In this document: piece by piece, positions 1 to 5,599 of the stretch
Position numbering within the stretch: the first letter of the stretch is position 1
Layout: each line of letters starts with the position of its first letter
Assembly: GCA_934101745.1 (NCBI GenBank)
Contig: CAKOSD010000082.1
Span: forward strand, 1-5,622
Source of the DNA: an uncultured Bacilli bacterium
GTDB taxonomy: Bacteria > Bacillota_I > Bacilli_A > RF39 > UBA660
Reading direction: 5' to 3'
DNA: 5,622 bases
Made by a program: the position numbers and the translations under genes
The notes under the pieces: generated by a model
What the model was told of the DNA's origin: nothing
What the model saw: only the letters and a program-made list of their open reading frames with translations
The model's database searches: none

Positions 1-1117
1 TCATATTATCGAACTTAGTTACAAAATCATTTTTTATGATTTGACCAGATTGTTTTAGATTATCTCCTTTTTCATTAAACCAATCATTAACATTTTTAAT
101 TTTAACTTTTTCTGCTAAATTACCAATTGCCTTTCCTGCATTACCTAATCCTGACAGTACATTTCCCACTAATGACTTATTGGCATTCTTTTTAACATAT
201 TTTAATGCATTATTGAATGTTTCTGAATATTCATTATCTAATTCCTCAAGTTCATTTTTCTTATTTAATAAATAATCGTTTTTGTAATTACCCAATAACA
301 ATATTTCCATAAAAGTAGAAAAAGAATAAATATACAAAGATAATCTATAATATTCAAATTTTTTTTGAATATCTTCAATAATTGAGTTCATACTATTATA
401 TGTTGTAAATAATTTATCTTTAGATAAGGCATCTTTTATTTCTTTTTTATAAAAAAGCATATTTTTGTTTGCAGTTCTTTTAATATCCATTACCTGTTTG
501 TGATTATTTATTAAATACATTTCATCTTCTAGATTAAATCTAAAATCATTTATAGATCTATTTAATATTTCTAAATCAGATTCTATTTCAGATTCTTTCT
601 CATGTTCTAAAAACGAATATATTTTTTCACTTAATTCCTTTATTTCACCTAGTTCCTGTTCAATTCCAGCTAATGCAACCGACATCATCATTACAGTTGG
701 ATCTAGTGTCATTACATTATTTGGATTTACTTCTTTTAATTTAGCCATAGTTGAAGAACCATCACTTTTTTTAATAGAACCCCAAAATGTTTTACCATCT
801 CTCATTGCTTTTAAAGAATCATTTTTTTCTAGATTTGTTATGCGATATAAATTGCCCGATGTTTTAGAATTTTGTTCCATAATTGTTTTTATATTATTGA
901 TTGTTGATACTGTGATTGGACTGATTTTTGATAGTTTAGAAAGTGATAATCTATATGTATTATTACTTAAAGTTTCCTTTCTAACATCAGAAAGCATATA
1001 ATTATTCATTTCAACTAAATTAAAATTTTCTTTATTGTATTCTTCATTTATTATTATTTGATTTTCTTTCTGTTTTACAATTTCATTTTTCTTTTTAAAC
1101 TTATCAAATATACTCAT
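1..1117 (-). CDS. Uncharacterised helical protein, C-terminus cut by window edge
   Basis: An open frame of 372 codons runs from an ATG at 1117 to the window edge with no stop, so the C-terminus is missing. I translated it by hand. The start is supported by AAGGTGAT seven bases upstream. The first 35 residues are charged (MSIFDKFKKK...). Residues about 89-130 form a compact, probably conserved module (LYRITN, DGKTFWGSIKKSDGSS, MAKLKEV). Next come TLDPTVMMMSVALAGIEQEL (138-157) and a long helical, coiled-coil-like stretch (about 150-310). A hydrophobic patch lies at 259-276 and a Gly/Ala-rich amphipathic segment (LVGNVLSGLGNAGKAIGNL) at about 317-335. There is no signal peptide, clear TM segment or enzyme motif. 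From memory it resembles unnamed Bacillota proteins of roughly 430 residues with a similar 'DPT...ALA.I...L' core; I could not check this. It is the last visible gene of the leftward cluster, 81 bases after the 55-residue membrane protein. Function unknown. Confidence 0.88.
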   Translation of the reverse strand, partial: MSIFDKFKKKNEIVKQKENQIIINEEYNKENFNLVEMNNYMLSDVRKETLSNNTYRLSLSKLSKISPITVSTINNIKTIMEQNSKTSGNLYRITNLEKNDSLKAMRDGKTFWGSIKKSDGSSTMAKLKEVNPNNVMTLDPTVMMMSVALAGIEQELGEIKELSEKIYSFLEHEKESEIESDLEILNRSINDFRFNLEDEMYLINNHKQVMDIKRTANKNMLFYKKEIKDALSKDKLFTTYNSMNSIIEDIQKKFEYYRLSLYIYSFSTFMEILLLGNYKNDYLLNKKNELEELDNEYSETFNNALKYVKKNANKSLVGNVLSGLGNAGKAIGNLAEKVKIKNVNDWFNEKGDNLKQSGQIIKNDFVTKFDNM

Positions 1118-1198
1118 ATTATTAATCACCTTATAGATTCAATTATTATATTGTCGTTTAATGCTATTTATTTGCTGACTTAAACAATCGTAAGATTA

Positions 1199-1366
1199 CT
1201 ATTTATCTTTCTTGTCAACTGAAATAATACTTCCAATGATTGTAAAAATTGTTCCAAATAAAATCATGGCAAATCTTCCTATTCCATCGATTTCTGTAAT
1301 AATACCATAATCCAAAATTCCTATTCCTAAAATCATTAAAACTATTTTTAATATATTCTTTTTCAT
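1199..1366 (-). CDS. Small two-TM membrane protein (55 aa)
   Basis: The reading frame runs from an ATG at 1366 to TAG at 1199-1201 and encodes 55 residues. A good Shine-Dalgarno (GAAAGGATAG) sits about nine bases upstream. The protein starts MKKNILK, has a first hydrophobic helix at about residues 5-23 and a short polar turn (TEIDGIGR, 24-31). A second helix follows at about 32-50 (FAMILFGTIFTIIGSIISV) and the tail is DKKDK. Lysines at both ends predict a hairpin in the membrane with both termini in the cytoplasm. It lies 22 bases after the disrupted membrane-protein gene and before the large uncharacterised gene, on the same strand, so it is probably cotranscribed with them. I do not recognise the family. 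Small membrane proteins of this form occur as immunity proteins, holin-like proteins or partners of larger membrane systems, but the sequence does not decide between these. Confidence 0.72.
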   Translation of the reverse strand: MKKNILKIVLMILGIGILDYGIITEIDGIGRFAMILFGTIFTIIGSIISVDKKDK

Positions 1367-1388
1367 AATTTTCTATCCTTTCAAATTA

Positions 1389-1607
1389 TTATTTAGAATA
1401 TTTCTTTTTCATTGTCGTACCTATAATAAATATGACAATACTTGGTATAACAAATTCTACTATTCGTGTTATTATAAAAACATAGAATGGTGCTGAGTTA
1501 TTTAGATTATCATATTTAAAATAGTCTGCGCCCAATATGATAACAAATGCAATAATTAATAGAATGCTAACTGCATATAATAGTTTTTAAATATTTTCTT
1601 TTCGCAT
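1389..1607 (-). pseudogene. Two-TM membrane protein gene interrupted by TAA at codon 7
   Basis: A frame of 72 codons plus a terminal TAA runs from an ATG at 1607 to 1389 and is open except for one TAA at 1587-1589 (codon 7). Read through, it gives MRKENI-stop-KLLYAVSILLIIAFVI and so on. That is a first hydrophobic helix at about residues 9-26 and a polar loop containing ADYFKYDNLNNSAPFYVF. A second helix lies at about 43-64 and the tail is MKKKYSK. Only one substitution (AAA or CAA to TAA) is needed to explain the break, so the mutation looks recent or could be a sequencing error. No good ATG/GTG restart with a Shine-Dalgarno follows the stop, and the candidate upstream site (AAGAT) is weak. 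It lies 22 bases before the intact 55-residue gene, whose 5' end is partly alike (shared AAAATTATG, then A-rich AAAAGAA...ATATT). The two may be distant paralogues. Family not recognised. Confidence 0.6.
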
Positions 1608-1712
1608 AATTTTTTATCTTAAATAGTAAAAGGACCAACCCAGAAGCAGATCTTTAATAATTAAGCATAAGTATTCGAAATCTTTGTTTTATAATTTTCA
1701 TTATAATAAAAT

Positions 1713-1748
1713 TTAGATTATCTTATAATTATTATCCATTGTGTTCAT
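1713..1748 (-). pseudogene. Possible start relic of a decayed gene
   Basis: A perfect AAGGAG-type ribosome binding sequence (minus-strand AAGGAGT, plus positions 1751-1757) precedes two in-frame ATGs at 1748 and 1739. The frame gives MNTMDNNYKII and then stops at 1713-1715. Further stops follow in the same frame before a short open piece ending near the next gene. It could be a leader peptide, but the surrounding sequence looks like decayed coding DNA, so I read it as the orphaned start of a lost gene. The call is weak because AT-rich DNA produces such sites by chance. Confidence 0.22.
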
Positions 1749-1802
1749 TTACTCCTTGATTATAGAAAAAATATTATTTATTATTTTCTTTTAATCGCTA
1801 AA

Positions 1803-2046
1803 CTATCTCTGTAAATGGATAATACTTTTTAAATATTGGTTATCAATAATTGAATTACTTTTTTATGCCAAATTCAAATCAATACTATTTATATCTAATT
1901 TTACTGCAACAATTTTATGATAGATTCATCATTTAAACTAAAAATGTTGAAAAACATAAATGTTAAATCAACTTTATCAATATCTAAATCAAGCTATTTG
2001 ATATTATGAAAATGCAATATTCATCAAAAATAGATTTATTTTCCAT
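1803..2046 (-). pseudogene. Decayed coding remnant after the ankyrin gene
   Basis: An ATG at 2046 lies 19 bases beyond the stop of the ankyrin-repeat gene and opens MENKSIFDEY in frame. The protein-like signal then moves to a second frame (NIK-stop-LDLDIDKVDLTF, then FSLNDESIIKLL) and to a third (AVKLDINSIDLNLA, stop, KSNSIIDNQYLKSIIHLQR). Joining them needs two frameshifts and at least two nonsense changes, one of which (TAG for CAG) would be a single transition. The repeated D-[IL]-[DN]-x-[IV]-D-L phrasing resembles leucine-rich or ankyrin-like repeat protein and loosely echoes NITIEKIDLAF near the start of the 518-residue neighbour. It may therefore be a decayed paralogue or a lost small partner gene. 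This is inferred from patches in different frames; no intact gene remains. Confidence 0.35.
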
Positions 2047-2065
2047 TCGTTTTTCCAAAACAATA

Positions 2066-3622
2066 TTATTTGTATTGCCAGTTTTTCTTATTTAAATTTC
2101 TTGCAATATTACTTCTTGTAGTTTCATCCTTAGAAAAAATACCATTAAATATCATTCTCATTTCTTCATATGTAAAATAGCCATTGCTGTACATTTTTAC
2201 CAAGGCTTCTTTCTTCATATAAACTAAATCCTTATTTTCTTTTAGAACTATCAAAACCTGTTTGTGATAATAATTTCTAATTTTAATTAAATCACTTAAT
2301 GTATATTGATTAAAATTATCATATTTAACTGAAAATAATAAATTTTCAAGAATACTCAATAAATCTTGTATTTCCATTTCAAGCGCAAACATTTTACCAT
2401 TAATTTCAGATATCTTATTATAAAGCTTTTTCATTTCTTCATCACTACACTTATTTTTAATTTCGTTAAGACTTTCGAAAATACCTTGTCTTTTATCCTC
2501 GGTGTATGTATTTTCAATAATAATAAGGGCTCGTTGTAGCTTTTTTTGACGAATAACTTCAAGCTTATAAATTTTAGTTTCAATTTTTCTATATTCATCC
2601 TCGAAGTCAGAACAAGATAAAATTTTACTAAAACTATTTAAGTAATCAATATCTGTACTTTCTTCTGCAATTTTTATGTTCTCTAAAACAATTTTTTCTA
2701 TAATTGAATTATATTTATCCCAAGCTGAACTTTCGGTAGTTTTGTTATCAATATCTCTTATTAAATTTTCATATGTTATGAGTTTATTCTTTAATCTAAG
2801 TATTTTTTGTGATTTGGCTGCAAGGGATTCAAGAGATATATCATTAAAAATAAGTGTTAATCTATTTATAATTTCGTCTTTTTTTATGTTTAACTGCTCT
2901 TTAGACATTTTTGATAATAATAATTTAGAGTTAATAAAGCTTTTAGAGGTTGCAATAGTATTTTTTGGTTTCTCAGTAGAACCAGATAAAGCAGTTGAAA
3001 AATATTTTTTTAACCCAGCATGTTCTTTTGACAATCTTCCATACCATGTTTGTTCCAATTTATATAAAGATTCACAAAAAATTAAATTATCATATTTTTT
3101 TTGGGCTTCCCATTCATAATAATCTAGAGCTTCTAAAATTGTCATACCCTCCCCATCAACACAATTTATATCAAATTCAGGACCTAGAGCCTTTATAATT
3201 GGAATAATCTTGCCAGTATATTTTTCACTAGCAATAGCGGCATGAATGATACTTTCACCATCTTTATCCTTTAAATTAACATTAAAGCCATACTTCTTGG
3301 CAAGTTCAATTAATTTTACAATAAATTTAGTTGAGTAAGAATATAACCGTCCACCATTAATATAACCATATAAGGCCAAATGAATAAAGGTATATCCATT
3401 ATCTTTAGCTTGATAATTAACATCGTAATCGTCTTTCAAAAGCTCTTCAATAAATACAAATACATCAGATTCTGGAAACTTATTCCAAATGGCGGCATGC
3501 AGTAAATTACCAAAATCATTGGTATCATCATCATCAAAAGCTAAATCAATTTTCTCTATGGTTATGTTTCCTTTGTTTTCTTCAAAAAACTTTCTTATTT
3601 TTTCATCCAAGTATGTTTCCAT
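2066..3622 (-). CDS. Ankyrin-repeat protein with long helical C-terminal region (518 aa)
   Basis: The complete frame starts at an ATG (3620-3622), with GGAG five bases upstream and a strong promoter beyond. The N-terminal third carries about four ankyrin-like units: about 35-73 (NLLHAAIWN...FIEELL), 74-119 (NGYTFIHLALYG...VKLIELAKKYGFNVN), 120-155 (DGESIIHAAIAS...IIPIIKAL...DINCVD) and a partial one from 156 (GEGMTILEALDYY). These match the ankyrin pattern DGxTxLHxA...LL...DVN. The second unit has a long insertion (YINGGRLYSYS). A polar linker (about 210-230) leads to a charged, mostly helical, probably coiled-coil region to the end (about 235-518), in which I see no enzyme motif. No signal peptide or TM segment is visible, so it is probably cytoplasmic. 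Ankyrin repeats normally bind proteins. It is the first gene of the leftward cluster. The partner and role are unknown; the helical half may act as an effector or scaffold. Confidence 0.9.
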   Translation of the reverse strand: METYLDEKIRKFFEENKGNITIEKIDLAFDDDDTNDFGNLLHAAIWNKFPESDVFVFIEELLKDDYDVNYQAKDNGYTFIHLALYGYINGGRLYSYSTKFIVKLIELAKKYGFNVNLKDKDGESIIHAAIASEKYTGKIIPIIKALGPEFDINCVDGEGMTILEALDYYEWEAQKKYDNLIFCESLYKLEQTWYGRLSKEHAGLKKYFSTALSGSTEKPKNTIATSKSFINSKLLLSKMSKEQLNIKKDEIINRLTLIFNDISLESLAAKSQKILRLKNKLITYENLIRDIDNKTTESSAWDKYNSIIEKIVLENIKIAEESTDIDYLNSFSKILSCSDFEDEYRKIETKIYKLEVIRQKKLQRALIIIENTYTEDKRQGIFESLNEIKNKCSDEEMKKLYNKISEINGKMFALEMEIQDLLSILENLLFSVKYDNFNQYTLSDLIKIRNYYHKQVLIVLKENKDLVYMKKEALVKMYSNGYFTYEEMRMIFNGIFSKDETTRSNIARNLNKKNWQYK

Positions 3623-3641
3623 ATAATCTCCAATTAATACT

Positions 3642-3670
3642 ATTATATTTAGAGATTAGAAAAATAGCAA
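3642..3670 (-). promoter_or_regulatory. Sigma-A-type promoter of the ankyrin-gene cluster
   Basis: On the minus strand, TTGCTA (plus 3665-3670) is followed after exactly 17 bases by a perfect TATAAT (plus 3642-3647). Transcription would start near 3635, leaving a leader of roughly a dozen bases that contains the GGAG site. The -35 box differs from TTGACA at two positions. The spacing, the exact -10 box and the position directly before the 518-codon gene make this the best promoter in the window. Confidence 0.75.
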
Positions 3671-3677
3671 GATAATT

Positions 3678-3708
3678 TGTTTGTTAATTAGGGAGACATG
3701 TTTGTTAA
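3678..3708. repeat. Direct repeat TGTTTGTTAA x2, 21-bp period, candidate operator
   Basis: TGTTTGTTAA occurs at 3678-3687 and again, perfectly, at 3699-3708, with an 11-base gap holding ATTAGGGAGAC. The 21-bp period places both copies on the same face of the helix, and the nearer copy lies 7 bases upstream of the -35 box of the ankyrin-gene promoter. Paired direct repeats at two helical turns, just upstream of a -35 box, are the layout used by some dimeric activators, including LytTR-type response regulators. The repeat does not clearly match their published core, so the regulator is unknown. Confidence 0.45.
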
Positions 3709-3830
3709 AAAAATGACTAATTTATTTTAATATATATAAATTGCTTCTAAATTTAAAAGACAAGTTAGGAAATTGGTCTTAAAAGTTTTGTATCATAAAT
3801 ATATCTAATCTAATTTTTTATACAATATCA

Positions 3831-3908
3831 TTATGCATATTCATATTTCTTTTTGTTTTTGATAAAGCATATTATGCTAACGATAATAGCTAGAACCTCA
3901 GCAAACAT
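3831..3908 (-). CDS. Possible 25-aa hydrophobic peptide beside the IS remnant
   Basis: An ATG at 3908 opens a 25-codon frame ending in TAA at 3831-3833: MFAEVLAIIVSIICFI followed by KNKKKYEYA. A hydrophobic stretch followed by a lysine-rich tail is the shape of small membrane peptides (holin-like or type I toxin-like) and of C-terminal membrane anchors. There is no Shine-Dalgarno before the ATG. The frame stays open upstream, across the antisense strand of the transposase remnant. It is therefore either a chance frame or the surviving 3' end of a gene cut by the insertion. Weak call. Confidence 0.18.
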   Translation of the reverse strand: MFAEVLAIIVSIICFIKNKKKYEYA

Positions 3909-4175
3909 TAAAATTGTTGGCGGATGGTGGGTATCAAGGAATCAAGGGATTATTTGAAAAAAGTTTGACACAAAAAAAGAAATCAAAAAATAACCCACTT
4001 TCCACCACAGATAAGGAATTAAATAAATTGATTTCTAGTATTAGAATATCAATAGAACATCTAAATTGTCAACTGAAAATTTTTAAGAATTATTGGCGAA
4101 AAATATAGAAGTAGAATAAATACCTTTTACAATAGATTTTTGCTGATATGTTGTTTCCATAACTCTTGCCTATAA
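3890..4175 (+). pseudogene. IS5-type DDE transposase, C-terminal remnant with frameshift
   Basis: Only the last quarter or so of a transposase survives. From about 3890 the frame reads LEPQQTLKLLADGGYQGIKG, with a TAG stop just upstream at 3887-3889 and no recognisable 5' part. LADGGYQG is the block around the second catalytic aspartate of IS5/ISL2-like DDE transposases. SIRISIEHLNCQLKIF contains the catalytic glutamate block (EHxNxxLK). The frame stops at 4106-4108. Omitting one base near 4088 restores the expected end IIGEKYRSRINTFYNRFLLICCFHN, which runs to a TAA at 4173-4175. The copy is thus 5'-deleted and frameshifted, and cannot be active. It converges on the 3' end of the flavodoxin gene. 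No matching terminal inverted repeats or target duplication were found, so the element's ends are undefined. Confidence 0.8.
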
Positions 4176-4200
4176 ACAGTTACGCAAGAAGTCTAATCAA

Positions 4201-4710
4201 TTAACTATTTAATATTTGTTCCTCTAATTTTTTTAAATCAGCCGCATCCGGATGGGATAAAGCCTTATCGAAATTAGCGATTAAAGCATCTATTTTTAAA
4301 GAAGAATTATTTTGTTCTTGCATTTTTTTATATCTTTCTTTAACGCTTAAAGGCATTTTACCTTGGCACATAAAGGTTCCAATTAAAGTGTTGCTACTAT
4401 CAATATTTTTCTTAACATTATTAATAATTCCTTCGAAATAATTTTGACTGCCGCCGTAGCCTGCTGTGCCAAATAAAAATATTTTTTTATTCTTTAATTG
4501 TTTTAGAAATTCTATTGTTTGGGTATCTGCGGTTCCTTTATCTGTCCAAAAACCAATATAAAGAAGATTGCTTAAATCTTTAGGAGCCTTCTCTACGGGA
4601 CAATAATACTGACAATTATCTTTAGGTAAAATATTTTGAAGGGTCTCGGCTAATTTTTGGGTGTTTCCCGTTTTACTACTATAAATTATTGAATATTTTT
4701 CATCTATCAT
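4201..4710 (-). CDS. Short flavodoxin family protein (BilS-like)
   Basis: The 169-residue protein is a flavodoxin-fold electron carrier expected to bind FMN in the cytoplasm. After the first strand (KYSIIY) comes the phosphate-binding loop SSKTGNT (11-17). The two flavin-contacting loops are probably GFWTDKGT (53-60) and GTAGYGG (81-87). CQGKMPLSVKERY (115-127) and the end FDKALSHPDAADL (147-159) are typical of the short flavodoxins that I recall being named BilS when they sit beside the bilirubin reductase BilR. No bilR or bilQ lies in the window, so I give no symbol and treat electron transfer to an unknown reductase as the role. The ATG at 4710 is set by TAAGGAG, which overlaps the stop codon of the upstream acetyltransferase gene 14 bases away, so the two are cotranscribed and probably translationally coupled. 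No clear terminator hairpin follows the stop. Confidence 0.88.
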   Translation of the reverse strand: MIDEKYSIIYSSKTGNTQKLAETLQNILPKDNCQYYCPVEKAPKDLSNLLYIGFWTDKGTADTQTIEFLKQLKNKKIFLFGTAGYGGSQNYFEGIINNVKKNIDSSNTLIGTFMCQGKMPLSVKERYKKMQEQNNSSLKIDALIANFDKALSHPDAADLKKLEEQILNS

Positions 4711-4720
4711 AGATTAATTT

Positions 4721-4727
4721 CTCCTTA
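4721..4727 (-). promoter_or_regulatory. Shine-Dalgarno overlapping the upstream stop codon
   Basis: Minus-strand TAAGGAG provides both the TAA stop of the acetyltransferase gene (plus 4725-4727) and the AAGGAG ribosome site of the flavodoxin gene, ten bases before its ATG. The overlap predicts translational coupling of the two genes. Confidence 0.7.
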
Positions 4728-5474
4728 CCTGTTATTTAATAATTTTAGAAATGAATTAACACTTAAGATACTATTAGATATAAATTGACCTTTATAAAAA
4801 TTGGCCCAATTATTAAAGACGCATGGTACTTTTTTGGCTTTTTCTAAAGTATCGATTTTAATAAAATTAATTTTAATATTATTATCTTTGGCATACTTAG
4901 ATAATTCTTGAACTTCGTATTCAACATAGGGGCAAGAATTACTATAATAAATAGTAAAATCTTTATCATCTATTACCATTTTTCTGGCATTGTCTCTAAA
5001 TTTAGGGAGATTTTCATTAGCAAATGACAAGGCTAATAATTCATAATCGCCAATATTGTCTACTACGGTAAAGCCATAGTGTTCAAAAAATTTCTTTTCC
5101 CCTAGAAATGGTTTCTTTTTTTTAGAAACTAGAGTACAAACGCCACTTTTACCTTTTTCTTTGGAATCTCTTAAACAATATTCCAGTAGTTCTTGACCAA
5201 TTTTCTTTCCTTTAAGACTTCCGGCTACCCAAAGACAATAAATATAAGTGTAATTATTACCATCTATAGGCGTCCAGGCAGTTTCAATGGGTTCATATTC
5301 GATGAAGGTCTTCCCCCTAGCCTTTAGTTTTCTAAAAACATGACCATCTTTAAACTTAAGTTTAAGCCATTCTTTTTTGCTATTAACGCCAATTTGATGT
5401 TTAGGGTCGCTAAGAGCACAACAAATATGTTCGGTAGCAATATTATCTTTTGTTAAATTAAGATATTCATTCAT
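4725..5474 (-). CDS. GNAT acetyltransferase with C-terminal YoaP-like domain
   Basis: The start is taken as the ATG at 5474 (MNEYLNLTKDN, 249 residues). The GTG nine bases further out is part of the ribosome site AAGGTGA itself. The N-terminal half is a GNAT acetyltransferase domain: a strand with IYCLWVAG (about 78-85), then the acetyl-CoA pyrophosphate loop KGKKIGQELL (about 88-97), and EKKFFEHYGFTVVD (about 126-139), the usual C-terminal GNAT 'F..YGF' block. The second half (about 173-249) resembles a thioredoxin-like fold: FTIYYSNSCPY, then INFIKIDT, and VPCVFNNWANFYKGQFIS, which matches the YoaP-like C-terminal domain of Bacillus subtilis YoaP and relatives. Substrate unknown. It is the first gene of a pair with the flavodoxin gene and has its own extended -10 promoter. 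The two conserved-looking cysteines (SCPY and VPCVF) could be redox active or bind a ligand, which would fit the flavodoxin neighbour, but this is inference. Confidence 0.88.
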   Translation of the reverse strand: MNEYLNLTKDNIATEHICCALSDPKHQIGVNSKKEWLKLKFKDGHVFRKLKARGKTFIEYEPIETAWTPIDGNNYTYIYCLWVAGSLKGKKIGQELLEYCLRDSKEKGKSGVCTLVSKKKKPFLGEKKFFEHYGFTVVDNIGDYELLALSFANENLPKFRDNARKMVIDDKDFTIYYSNSCPYVEYEVQELSKYAKDNNIKINFIKIDTLEKAKKVPCVFNNWANFYKGQFISNSILSVNSFLKLLNNR

Positions 5475-5479
5475 CTTTA

Positions 5480-5486
5480 TCACCTT
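5480..5486 (-). promoter_or_regulatory. Ribosome binding site deciding the acetyltransferase start
   Basis: Minus-strand AAGGTGA lies six bases before the ATG at 5474. The alternative GTG start (5481-5483) falls inside this element and has no ribosome site of its own, so the ATG is preferred. Confidence 0.7.
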
Positions 5487-5493
5487 AGAAATA

Positions 5494-5502
5494 ATTATAG
5501 CA
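5494..5502 (-). promoter_or_regulatory. Extended -10 promoter of the acetyltransferase-flavodoxin pair
   Basis: Minus-strand TGCTATAAT is an exact -10 box with the extended TGn element. No good -35 hexamer is found 16-18 bases upstream, where the sequence is A-rich, which extended -10 promoters tolerate. Transcription would begin near 5487, about a dozen bases before the ATG. Confidence 0.6.
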
Positions 5503-5564
5503 CAAAAATTTTTTCATTTTTTAATTATTTTACGAAATAAATTACGGATTATTATTTTTTTCAG

Positions 5565-5595
5565 ATTAGAAAAAGAACAGTGTTATCTGCTCTTT
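5565..5595 (-). terminator. Probable intrinsic terminator of an off-window gene
   Basis: On the minus strand AAAGAGCAG (plus 5587-5595) pairs with CTGTTCTTT (plus 5572-5580), a nine-base stem with one G-U pair around the loop ATAACA. The descending arm runs into a U-rich tract (UUCUUUUUC). It ends a gene entering from the right and separates it from the acetyltransferase promoter. The stem is A/U-rich, so the strength is uncertain. Confidence 0.5.
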
Positions 5596-5599
5596 AAGA

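Noticed and set aside
1145..1150. Minus-strand TATAAT about 28 bases before the start of the large uncharacterised gene
   Set aside because: No acceptable -35 box or TGn extension goes with it, and TATAAT is common by chance in DNA this AT-rich. A separate promoter for that gene is possible but unsupported.
1621..1660. GC-richer patch AGGACCAACCCAGAAGCAGATC considered as a structured RNA or att site
   Set aside because: No convincing hairpin forms and no second copy was seen in the window. It is more simply a leftover of decayed coding sequence.
2676..3119. Plus-strand open frame of 147 codons inside the ankyrin-protein gene
   Set aside because: It is antisense to a well-supported gene, has an erratic composition of hydrophobic and aromatic residues and lacks a ribosome site. 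It is a shadow of the AT-rich coding strand.
2995..3198. Plus-strand open frame of 67 codons
   Set aside because: It also lies antisense within the 518-residue gene, overlaps the other shadow frame and shows no family resemblance.
4162..4192. Inverted repeat TCTTGC ... GCAAGA after the flavodoxin gene, considered as a terminator
   Set aside because: The stem is only six base pairs around a long loop and no T-rich run follows on either strand. It also overlaps the end of the transposase remnant.
4176..4200. TTACGCAAGAAGTC considered as the right terminal repeat of the IS
   Set aside because: No inverted partner was found on the left side of the remnant, so the end cannot be supported.
5475..5483. 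GTG at 5483 as the acetyltransferase start (252 residues)
   Set aside because: The GTG is part of the AAGGTGA ribosome site that is correctly spaced for the ATG at 5474.
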